This document shows, one piece after another, positions 10,342 through 18,567 of a stretch of 64,000 bases of DNA. Position 1 is the stretch's first letter. Each line of letters opens with the position of its first letter. The translations under genes and the position numbers were made by a program. This DNA is from Porphyromonadaceae bacterium UBA7332 (GTDB taxonomy: Bacteria > Bacteroidota > Bacteroidia > Bacteroidales > UBA7332), in contig DKPO01000008.1 in the NCBI GenBank assembly GCA_002471225.1, forward strand, positions 1 through 64,000, given 5' to 3'. The notes beneath the pieces are model-generated. The model did not search any database. It saw only the letters and a list, made by a program, of their open reading frames with translations, and had not been told where the DNA came from.

Positions 10342-10371
10342 GCTTTCTGTCTATGTGAATAGACAGGAAGC
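10342..10371 (+). terminator. Hairpin between the SusD-linked lipoprotein and the DUF6067 gene
   Basis: Arms GCTTTCTGTCTAT and ATAGACAGGAAGC (13 pairs, one G-U) enclose the loop GTGA and are followed by TTTTG. The T-run is short, so it may act as a partial terminator that lowers expression of the downstream enzymes relative to SusC/SusD, or as an mRNA-stabilising 3' end. Confidence 0.6.
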
Positions 10372-10400
10372 TTTTGTAGTTAATTTAAAATCAATTAGAT

Positions 10401-13364
10401 ATGATGAAGAAAATAGGACTTGTGACTTTGGTGCTGGCTTTTTGTTACTCATGCAGTACTAAAAATCCAGTACTTAACGGAGAAAGTCAATACGAAACCT
10501 TTAATCCGGATGGGGTACCATTTGTAGTAGCGGATTCGTTGTGGGATGTTGATATGAGAGGTAATCACAGAGCTGTAGTTCATGTTGCTCAGGATAGTTC
10601 TGCGGTTCAGGTGTATTTACCTTGGCGCAGAGCAGATCTTAGGGCAAATGAAAAGCAAATCCTGGTCGAAGAAGCCTCTACAGGTGATTTAATTGATAAA
10701 GTGGATATCAGTTATTTAAACAATGAATCAGGTTTAATTCAATTTGATTCAAAGGGTCAGGGTAATTATTATATATATTATCTTCCTTATAAATTTAGAA
10801 AAGGGTGGGATGATGCCCGCTACTATGTATGGGATGATTATTTAAAATTAGCAGATACGCCAGATTCTATTAATCATAATCCATCCGGTTCAACAATGAA
10901 TCAGGCAAAAGTATTACGCTTTGAAAGTAGAACTAAATTTGATTATCTAACATCCATGGGATTGATCGCTACTCAAAAGGAAACTGATTCAATTAAACAA
11001 ATAAGTCAAAAAGATTTAATCGTTTTTGCAGAGGATAGAACTTTTCCTATTCGCCTTACTAAACATTTACCTGCTAAGTGGGCTAAACAAATACCATCGT
11101 CGGATTTTACCGGACAAGCCAGTAAAAATGAATATTATGTATGGCAATATGGTATTTGGGCTGCAGATAATGATTTGCAAGATATAAAAATCGAATTCAG
11201 TGATTTGATAAATGGCAGTAACGTTATTAAAGCACAAGATATTACATGTTTTAATTTAGAAGGAATAAATTGGAATGGCGACTCTTTACATTTGACAGTT
11301 AATATTCCAAAAGGTAAACTTCAGGCAATGTGGTGTGGTGTGCAAATACCGGAAAATGCGACTACCGGACTGTATAAGGGCAAAGTGAACATTAGTGCAA
11401 ATAATATTATACCTCAAATCTATGATGTTGAAATACATGTAGATGACACATACTTAGCAGATAAAGGAGATTCTGAGTTGTGGAGACATTCTCGTTTAAG
11501 ATGGTTGAATTCAACAATCGGAGCAGATAATAAAGTGGTTAGTCCATACGATTCAATTAGAGTTACGGACAATCAGATCTATGCTACAGAAAAGAATGTG
11601 AAGTTGGCACCTGATGGTTTGTTATCGTCGATTAAGGTAGGTAATAACGAGGTGTTGCAGTATCCTATTGAATTAATAGTTGAATCCAATAGTGAGAGAT
11701 TAAACTTTAATCCTGCCTGCACACCGGTTAAGTCACTTGGTGAAGGACAAGCATCATGGTCGGCACAAGGATCAGCAAAGGGAGTGAAATATACTTGCGA
11801 AGCTATTATGGAGTATGATGGTTACATCAATTTTAAAATACATATTAGTAGAGACCATCAAGTGAAGTTGAAAGATATTAAGTTAAAAACGGGCTATATG
11901 CCATCGTCTTCTGAATATTTTATGGGATTAGGCTTTGCGGGTGGATTTAATCCTCAAAAATATACATGGGACTGGAAAGGGCCATGGGATAGTTATTGGA
12001 TTGGATCAGATAAGTCAGGATTACATGTAGAGTTCAGAGGAGGAAAATATCACGGTCCGTTATTGAACGATTATAAGCCAGCTCCACCAACCTCATGGTA
12101 TAATGCAGGGAAAGGAAAGATCCGGTTAGAAAATAATGAGGTTATAGCAAGTGTGGGCGATACTACCCTGGATTCAAAGGGTATTGATTTGGAGTTTGCT
12201 CTTTTAATAACTCCGGTAAAACCTGTGAATACAAAAAAGCATTTTAATGAACGCTACTTCCATGCCGAATCATCTGATTTTAATAAAGCAGCAGCTGAAG
12301 GAGCTAATATTGCAAATATCCATCATTCAAGGAAATTAAATCCAGTGATCAATTATCCGTTTATCGTACGGGATTCTTTGATCGAATTTATTAATGAACA
12401 GCATCAGTCAGATCGTAAAGTTAAGCTATACTATACAATCAGAGAGCTATCTAATTATGTGAAAGAAATTCATGCGTTGAAAAGTTTAAATCATGAAATA
12501 TTTGCTGAAGGAGTCGGATATGGTACGCCTTGGCATATGGAGCATTTGATAGAAGATTACAGACCTGCATGGTATACTGAATTACCCGGACAGGAAGCTG
12601 ATGCTGCTTTGGTTTTGAGTGGATTCTCCAGATGGATTAATTATTATCTTGAAGGACTGCGATGGATGTTTGAAAATTATCAAATAGATGGCATTTATAT
12701 GGATGATGTTTCTTTTGATAGAACTGTAATGAAGCGTATCCGTCGAATAATAACCGAATACAGACCTGATGCGATTATTGATTTGCACTCAAATACAGAC
12801 TACTCAAGGGGACCTGCTAATCAATATACCGATTTTTTCCCATACTTAGACAGATTGTGGTTCGGGGAGCACTTTTGGTATGATAAAATGACACCAGACC
12901 AGTGGTTTGTTCAGTTCTCGGGAATCCCATTCGGACAGATGAGTGAAATGCTTCAAGATGGTGGGAACAGATACTTAGGGATGGTATACGGAGCAACTGC
13001 GCGTCATTCTTACGGTCAATATTCACCCGCGCCAGTTTGGAAATTATGGAGTGATTTTGGTATTGATGATGCGAAAATGTTAGGATATTGGGATATAAAT
13101 AGCCCTGTAAAAACGGATCAGAATAATGTAAAGGTAACAGCTTATGTAAAATCTGATAAAATTTTACTATCTTTGGGTAATTTTGATACTATAAATCACA
13201 AGGTAAAACTTAAAATCGACTGGTCTAAATTAGGACTTGATAAGACTAATGTAAAGATTATTGCACCTTATATTGAAGATTTCCAGGAAAATCGTATTTA
13301 TAACTTAGATGACGATTTTGAAATAGAGACAAAAAAAGGCTTATTATTAGAAATAAAATATTAA
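10401..13364 (+). CDS. DUF6067-type glycoside-hydrolase-like lipoprotein
   Basis: The 987-residue product has a lipoprotein signal with Cys18 in CYSC, an N-terminal beta-sandwich half and a C-terminal half that looks like a (beta/alpha)8 barrel. Around residues 764-771 lies GIYMDDVSFD, with paired Asp768/Asp769 typical of a barrel active-site strand. The best family match I recognise is the DUF6067 group of Bacteroidetes polysaccharide-locus proteins, annotated as glycoside-hydrolase domain proteins without a confirmed activity. It follows the SusCD block and is followed 15 bases later by the HZSA/FGE-like gene. The substrate is unknown. Confidence 0.7.
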   Translation: MMKKIGLVTLVLAFCYSCSTKNPVLNGESQYETFNPDGVPFVVADSLWDVDMRGNHRAVVHVAQDSSAVQVYLPWRRADLRANEKQILVEEASTGDLIDKVDISYLNNESGLIQFDSKGQGNYYIYYLPYKFRKGWDDARYYVWDDYLKLADTPDSINHNPSGSTMNQAKVLRFESRTKFDYLTSMGLIATQKETDSIKQISQKDLIVFAEDRTFPIRLTKHLPAKWAKQIPSSDFTGQASKNEYYVWQYGIWAADNDLQDIKIEFSDLINGSNVIKAQDITCFNLEGINWNGDSLHLTVNIPKGKLQAMWCGVQIPENATTGLYKGKVNISANNIIPQIYDVEIHVDDTYLADKGDSELWRHSRLRWLNSTIGADNKVVSPYDSIRVTDNQIYATEKNVKLAPDGLLSSIKVGNNEVLQYPIELIVESNSERLNFNPACTPVKSLGEGQASWSAQGSAKGVKYTCEAIMEYDGYINFKIHISRDHQVKLKDIKLKTGYMPSSSEYFMGLGFAGGFNPQKYTWDWKGPWDSYWIGSDKSGLHVEFRGGKYHGPLLNDYKPAPPTSWYNAGKGKIRLENNEVIASVGDTTLDSKGIDLEFALLITPVKPVNTKKHFNERYFHAESSDFNKAAAEGANIANIHHSRKLNPVINYPFIVRDSLIEFINEQHQSDRKVKLYYTIRELSNYVKEIHALKSLNHEIFAEGVGYGTPWHMEHLIEDYRPAWYTELPGQEADAALVLSGFSRWINYYLEGLRWMFENYQIDGIYMDDVSFDRTVMKRIRRIITEYRPDAIIDLHSNTDYSRGPANQYTDFFPYLDRLWFGEHFWYDKMTPDQWFVQFSGIPFGQMSEMLQDGGNRYLGMVYGATARHSYGQYSPAPVWKLWSDFGIDDAKMLGYWDINSPVKTDQNNVKVTAYVKSDKILLSLGNFDTINHKVKLKIDWSKLGLDKTNVKIIAPYIEDFQENRIYNLDDDFEIETKKGLLLEIKY

Positions 13365-13379
13365 TTACTTTAAAACACT

Positions 13380-16300
13380 ATGAACAGAAAAAACACTATT
13401 CGCTTCCTTTATTTAACAGCGTTAGTTGGCTGTTCTCTTCCTTCATTGAGTTTAGCTAACTCACGTGATATAAGAGAACGTATCAAATGGGTAAATACCG
13501 GAGCTTTGGAGTTGACTATTGAAGATCTGAAAGGTCAAAAAGGATTTGATTATGCAAAAGCAAAGCAAAAGCTTAGCTATATTAAGAAGAATCTGCCTTC
13601 AGTTCTGGAAAATATAAATGGAAAGGATAGTACATTAGCTCTAACTCAGGCTAAAGAAATTATAGCAAATCAGAGAGATATCACTTTATCAAATCCGGCT
13701 TTGGATATGGATAAAATTGTCGTTACCAAATTCGGTTTAGGTAAAGATGCCCGTCGTGCATTTGCTAATAAAATGTGTATGCCATTCAGTAACTATATGG
13801 GGCTTATAGAAACACCTTCCACAGGATATAATGCCGAAATATGTGAGCTGTCAGATCTTCGTTCGTCTGAAATGAAGAAACGCACGATATTTAAGCCTGA
13901 GTGTGGAGAGGGGATTGCAGATGTTCAAATGCATTGGGATGCCGATCGTTTAATTTTTGCTACGCCGAAGCCTACTATTCTGGATGGCTTCTATAATCAG
14001 GAATATCACAACTGGCATATTTATGAAATAGGTGTTGACGGGAATAATTTAAAACATATTTCAAAAGCACCGGAACAAGATTTGGAATATGCAGATCCAT
14101 GTTATTTGCCAGATGGGCGAATTCTGTTTACAACCAATATCGGTTATAACGGGATACCCTGTGAACATGGTGAGCGAGTTATTATGAATTTGGCTCTGTA
14201 TGATCCAAAAGATAACTCTATGCGGAAAATAACTTTTGATCAGGATGGTAACTGGTCACCGACAGTACTTAATAATGGTCGTATCATGTATACCCGTTAT
14301 GAATATACTGACTTAACTCACTATTTTACACGTATTATCATGCATTCTAATCCTGATGGAACAGAGTGTAAAGCTTTATATGGCAGTAACTCTTACTGGC
14401 CGACAAGTGTATATGATATGCAGCAACTTCCTAATGCAGGAAATAAATTTGTCGGAATTGTATCAGGACACCATGGTGTTCCTCGCTCAGGGAAGCTTAT
14501 CGTTTTTGATCCTGCTCAGGGACGTCAGGAAGCTGATGGTGTAGTGCAGGAGATTCCATTTAGTAAACGTAAGGTTGAGCCGATCGTGAAAGATCGTCTG
14601 GTAGATGGTATATATCCGCAGTTTAGCCGCCCTTTTCCATTGAATGATAAATATTTTCTTGTATCAGCTAAACCGCATAAAGATGCTTTATGGGGGATCT
14701 ATTTAGTTGATATCTTTGATAATATGACTTTGATTGAAGAATCGGAAGGAACAGGTTATATTACGCCAATCCCGGTAAAGAAACGTGAAACGCCTCCGGT
14801 AATTCCTGATAAAGTCAATCTGAAGGAAACTGAAGCGACCGTTTTTATTCAGGATATATATGAAGGACAAGGATTACAAAATGTACCTAAGGGAACAGTG
14901 AAGAAACTTCGTCTGTTTGCCTATGAATACGCCTATTTGAAGTCTCCTTCAGATTTTGATGCTTTAGGTGTGCAAAGTGGTTGGGATTTAAAGCGTGAAC
15001 TGGGTACGGTTGACGTAGAAAAAGACGGATCGGTTATATTTAAAATACCTGCAAATACACCGGTATCTATTCAGCCATTAGATGAGAACGGACATGCTAT
15101 CCAATGGATGCGAAGCTGGTTTACAGCTATGCCGGGTGAAGTGGTTTCTTGCGTAGGTTGTCATGAAGATCAAAATACGGTTCCGCTGCCTAAACGTGTA
15201 TTGGCATCAACTAAGAAGCCTGCAAGTCTGCAAGCTCCGGTAGGAGGGACACGTCCATTTTCATTTGAGAATGAAATACAACCTATCTTAGATAAATATT
15301 GTATCTCTTGTCATGATGGATCATCTGAAGCTGTAGATTTTACAGGGAAAGACAAGACAGAATATGTTCGCTGGGGTAATTATACGACTCACAGATTTAT
15401 GAAGAATAGTTACTTAGCTCTTCATCCGTATGTTTATCGTCAGGGACCTGAAGCCGAGATTAAGGTTTTAGATCCGTATGAGTATCATGGGTCAAATAGT
15501 GAATTGATTCAAATGCTTGAAAAAGGACATAATAATGTCAAGCTTGATTCAATGGATATGAATACGCTTTATAAATGGGTTGATTTCAATGCACCATATT
15601 TTGGTGATCTTGAAATCTCGGGCAGATACAAAGCGACTTTTGAACAATATCCTCGCAGACAACAATTGATGCGTAAATATGCGAATGTTTCTACTGATTG
15701 GAAGAAGGAATTGGCAGATTACGCAAATTATCTGAAAACAAATCCTGCTACTCCGGTTAAACCAGAACCGGTTAAATCTGCTAAAGTGGACTGGAAGAAG
15801 GTAAATGCATGGGGATTCAATGCAGATGAGGCACGCCAAAAACAACAGGCAAGCAATTCTGTAACTGAGAAAGTGATTGAAATAGCTCCTGGTGTTAATA
15901 TGAATTTTACATGGATTCCTGAAGGGCAATATATGAAGGGTAAAGATAAAGGAGCCCGTCATGCAGAAGACCATAAGAAAGTACATATTAAGAAAGGTTT
16001 CTGGATGGCTACTATTGAGGTAACTAATCAACAGATTAAAGCGTTGATGCCCGAACATGACAGCCGCTATATCGGTCAGCAATGGAAAGACCATACTACA
16101 CCGGGATATTCAGCGAATGAGCCAGCCCAACCTGCAGTTCGTGTGACATGGGAAAACGCAAAAGAATACTGTAAGTTATTGAGCGAAAAAACAGGCTTAA
16201 ATATTAAACTACCGACTGAAGAACAGTGGGAATGGGCTTGTAGAGCAGGTAGTACAGATGATATGTGGTATGGAGATCGTTCTGCTGAATATTCGAATTA

Positions 16301-16673
16301 TGAGAATATGGCAGATTTCACGATAAAAGATCTGGCTGTATGGGGGCTTGAACCAACTGTGCCAATGCCTGATGGTTTCTTCTGTCGTCAGTTTTGGGAT
16401 TTTGTTCCTCGTGATAAAGCTTCAAACGATAAGAATCTGATTAGTGCAGCCGGAGCCCAATATCAGGCAAATCCTTGGGGATTATATGATATGCATGGTA
16501 ACGTAGCTGAATGGACAGATTCAGATAGTGATGAATCTAACTTTGACCAACATAAAATTGTTAAAGGAGGATCATGGAGAGACAGAGCATCTAAATCAAC
16601 AGCGTCTTCACGACGATATTACAGACCTTGGCAAGCTCCTTACAATGTAGGTTTCCGGGTTATAATAGATTAA
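13380..16673 (+). CDS. HZSA-like, two-haem protein with C-terminal FGE/SUMF1-like domain
   Basis: The 1097-residue product has a signal peptide, a beta-propeller-like region at about residues 180-460, and a segment with two c-type haem-binding motifs, CVGCH at 591-595 and CISCH at 641-645. This arrangement resembles the HZSA domain (related to the hydrazine synthase alpha subunit) found in many Planctomycetes and Bacteroidetes proteins. Residues about 835-1097 form an FGE-sulfatase (SUMF1/EgtB/PvdO) fold: LPTEEQWEWACRAG, GLYDMHGNVAEWT, KGGSW and NVGFRV are all present. The segment after GGSW has no cysteine, so the Cys pair of true formylglycine-generating enzymes is missing. It is probably periplasmic; the function is unknown. 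Confidence 0.8.
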   Translation: MNRKNTIRFLYLTALVGCSLPSLSLANSRDIRERIKWVNTGALELTIEDLKGQKGFDYAKAKQKLSYIKKNLPSVLENINGKDSTLALTQAKEIIANQRDITLSNPALDMDKIVVTKFGLGKDARRAFANKMCMPFSNYMGLIETPSTGYNAEICELSDLRSSEMKKRTIFKPECGEGIADVQMHWDADRLIFATPKPTILDGFYNQEYHNWHIYEIGVDGNNLKHISKAPEQDLEYADPCYLPDGRILFTTNIGYNGIPCEHGERVIMNLALYDPKDNSMRKITFDQDGNWSPTVLNNGRIMYTRYEYTDLTHYFTRIIMHSNPDGTECKALYGSNSYWPTSVYDMQQLPNAGNKFVGIVSGHHGVPRSGKLIVFDPAQGRQEADGVVQEIPFSKRKVEPIVKDRLVDGIYPQFSRPFPLNDKYFLVSAKPHKDALWGIYLVDIFDNMTLIEESEGTGYITPIPVKKRETPPVIPDKVNLKETEATVFIQDIYEGQGLQNVPKGTVKKLRLFAYEYAYLKSPSDFDALGVQSGWDLKRELGTVDVEKDGSVIFKIPANTPVSIQPLDENGHAIQWMRSWFTAMPGEVVSCVGCHEDQNTVPLPKRVLASTKKPASLQAPVGGTRPFSFENEIQPILDKYCISCHDGSSEAVDFTGKDKTEYVRWGNYTTHRFMKNSYLALHPYVYRQGPEAEIKVLDPYEYHGSNSELIQMLEKGHNNVKLDSMDMNTLYKWVDFNAPYFGDLEISGRYKATFEQYPRRQQLMRKYANVSTDWKKELADYANYLKTNPATPVKPEPVKSAKVDWKKVNAWGFNADEARQKQQASNSVTEKVIEIAPGVNMNFTWIPEGQYMKGKDKGARHAEDHKKVHIKKGFWMATIEVTNQQIKALMPEHDSRYIGQQWKDHTTPGYSANEPAQPAVRVTWENAKEYCKLLSEKTGLNIKLPTEEQWEWACRAGSTDDMWYGDRSAEYSNYENMADFTIKDLAVWGLEPTVPMPDGFFCRQFWDFVPRDKASNDKNLISAAGAQYQANPWGLYDMHGNVAEWTDSDSDESNFDQHKIVKGGSWRDRASKSTASSRRYYRPWQAPYNVGFRVIID

Positions 16674-16680
16674 ATAATAA

Positions 16681-16720
16681 AAAAAGTCATTTTGGGCCAT
16701 TGACCTGAAATGACTTTTTT
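16681..16720 (+). terminator. Intrinsic terminator of the SusCD operon
   Basis: Arms AAAAAGTCATTT (16681-16692) and AAATGACTTTTT (16708-16719) pair perfectly and are followed by T-rich sequence. The hairpin begins 7 bases after the stop of the HZSA/FGE-like gene and separates it from the sulfatase. Confidence 0.85.
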
Positions 16721-16795
16721 TATTAAGTATATTCCTGTTTTTAAGTATACTATGGAAGTATTTCAGCTATAAAAGATATAATTTAACAAAGACTG

Positions 16796-16828
16796 TTCGT
16801 TGAAATTTTATAAATTATGCGATATTTG
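16796..16828 (+). promoter_or_regulatory. Putative promoter of the sulfatase gene
   Basis: TTCG at 16796-16799 and GATATTTG at 16821-16828 are 21 bases apart, which approximates the Bacteroidetes -33 TTTG and -7 TAnnTTTG elements with one mismatch each. It lies after the upstream terminator and 45 bases before the sulfatase ATG. Confidence 0.45.
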
Positions 16829-16873
16829 CATTAAACCGAATGTAAAATCTTTTTATAGAGAAAACTGAACACA

Positions 16874-18451
16874 ATGAATTTATTAAAATTAGCTTGTTTT
16901 TCCTCAGGCGCTATTCTGCCTATTGCATCTGTAGCTCAAAAGAATGTTAAGCCTAATATTGTCTTTATCCTTTGCGATGATATGGGTTATGGAGATTTAG
17001 CATGCTATGGTCAAAAGTATATCAATACACCGAATTTAGATAAAATGGCATCTGAAGGGATGTTATTTACTCAAGCTTATGCAGGAGCACCTGTAAGTGC
17101 GCCATCTCGTGCTACATTTATGACAGGACAGCATACAGGACATACACATATACGTGATAATAAAGAGTATTGGAGTGGACAAGTTCAATATGGTGTCTGT
17201 ACTGATTATGCAATTTCAGGTCAGGAGCCATTAGATCCTAATCGTAAAGTAATTTCCGAGATTCTTCAGGATAATGGATATAAAACAGCTCAGTTCGGAA
17301 AATGGGCCGGTGGATATGAAGGTTCTGTTTCGACTCCGGATTTAAGAGGTATAGATGAATACTATGGATATATTTGTCAATATCAGGCACATTTACATTA
17401 TCCAAACTTCTTGAATCGCTACAGTAAAAAGGCCGGAGATAACGAAGTTGTTCGTATAGAACTTAAGCAAAATACTCAACATCCGATGTATGGTGAAGGC
17501 TATGAAAATAGAAAAGAATATGCCGGTGATTTAATTCATCAGGCAGCTATGGACTTCCTTCAGGATCAGACAGAAGAACAGCCTTTTTATGCCGTTCTTA
17601 CCTATACATTACCTCATGCGGAATTGTATCAGCCTAATGATTCGATATTACAATATTATGTGAATAAGTTTTCGGATGATTCTAATTATCCGGGATCCGA
17701 TGGTAAAAACTCTTATACCAATGGAACGCGTACAGGTGGAACAGCAGGTTCTCGCTATAATCCGACACTAAACCGACACGCTCAGTTTGCAGCTATGATT
17801 ACACGTTTGGATGTATATGTCGGGGAGGTGATGCAGTTGTTGAAAGATAAAGGATTGGATGATAATACATTGATTATTTTCTCTAGCGATAATGGCCCTC
17901 ATGAAGAAGGTGGTGCTGATCCGAAATATTTTGGAAGAGACGGCAAACTAAAAGGTGTTAAGCGTGATGTATATGAAGGCGGTTTCCGGGTTCCGTTTAT
18001 TGCGAAATGGCCGGGTGTTATTAAAGAAAATGCCGTGTCGGATCATATCTGTGCTTTCTGGGATTTGATGCCTACTTTTACTGAGTTGGCAGGTGCCGAT
18101 TTGAAAAAATATGTTCCGGATACAGACGGGATTTCATTTGTTCCTACTTTAACAGGAAAAGGGAAACAAAAGAAACACGACTATTTATATTGGGAGTTCA
18201 TGGGCAAATATGCAGTTCGTAGTGGTGACTGGAAATTAATTTATAAACCTCAGCCAGCTAAAGAAAAAGGAGCTAAGCCTGAAATGGGCTATGAATTATA
18301 TAATCTGGCTCAGGATATTCATGAAGATAATAACTTAATAGATAATCCAAAATATAAATCAATAGTAAGTAAATTACAAAAGGCAATGAAAGAGCAACAT
18401 ACACCGGTTGGTTCATTTGAAACCAAAGCAGTAGTAGCTCAAAGCAATTAG
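16874..18451 (+). CDS. Secreted S1-family sulfatase, serine-type
   Basis: The 525-residue product has a signal peptide to about residue 22 and the S1 sulfatase fold: the metal-binding pair Asp35-Asp36 in CDDMGYGD, and the maturation motif S-A-P-S-R at residues 75-79. The residue to be converted to formylglycine is therefore Ser75, which points to maturation by a radical-SAM anSME enzyme and not by an oxygen-dependent FGE. SSDNGPHEEGG supplies further metal ligands. It hydrolyses sulfate esters, most likely on a host glycan imported by the adjacent SusCD system. The exact linkage specificity cannot be read from the sequence. Confidence 0.9.
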   Translation: MNLLKLACFSSGAILPIASVAQKNVKPNIVFILCDDMGYGDLACYGQKYINTPNLDKMASEGMLFTQAYAGAPVSAPSRATFMTGQHTGHTHIRDNKEYWSGQVQYGVCTDYAISGQEPLDPNRKVISEILQDNGYKTAQFGKWAGGYEGSVSTPDLRGIDEYYGYICQYQAHLHYPNFLNRYSKKAGDNEVVRIELKQNTQHPMYGEGYENRKEYAGDLIHQAAMDFLQDQTEEQPFYAVLTYTLPHAELYQPNDSILQYYVNKFSDDSNYPGSDGKNSYTNGTRTGGTAGSRYNPTLNRHAQFAAMITRLDVYVGEVMQLLKDKGLDDNTLIIFSSDNGPHEEGGADPKYFGRDGKLKGVKRDVYEGGFRVPFIAKWPGVIKENAVSDHICAFWDLMPTFTELAGADLKKYVPDTDGISFVPTLTGKGKQKKHDYLYWEFMGKYAVRSGDWKLIYKPQPAKEKGAKPEMGYELYNLAQDIHEDNNLIDNPKYKSIVSKLQKAMKEQHTPVGSFETKAVVAQSN

Positions 18452-18477
18452 TCGAATGTAAGGATTTAGAAAATATG

Positions 18478-18516
18478 AAAGGCAGTATATTCAAAAATGA
18501 GTATACTGCTTTTTTA
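18478..18516 (+). terminator. Intrinsic terminator after the sulfatase gene
   Basis: Arms GGCAGTATATTC and GAGTATACTGCT pair (with G-U) around an A-rich loop and run into six T residues. It is 26 bases after the sulfatase stop and 50 bases before the GH2 ATG. Confidence 0.8.
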
Positions 18517-18567
18517 TTTTATTAAATAATCATATATTCGTACTTTCTCAACACAATAATACCTGAA

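Noticed and set aside
15549..16094. Minus-strand frame of 181 residues within the HZSA/FGE-like gene
   Set aside because: It is antisense to a well-conserved coding region and its translation has no recognisable family features.
15880..16673. Active formylglycine-generating enzyme
   Set aside because: The segment after GGSW has no cysteine, so the catalytic pair of true FGE is absent.
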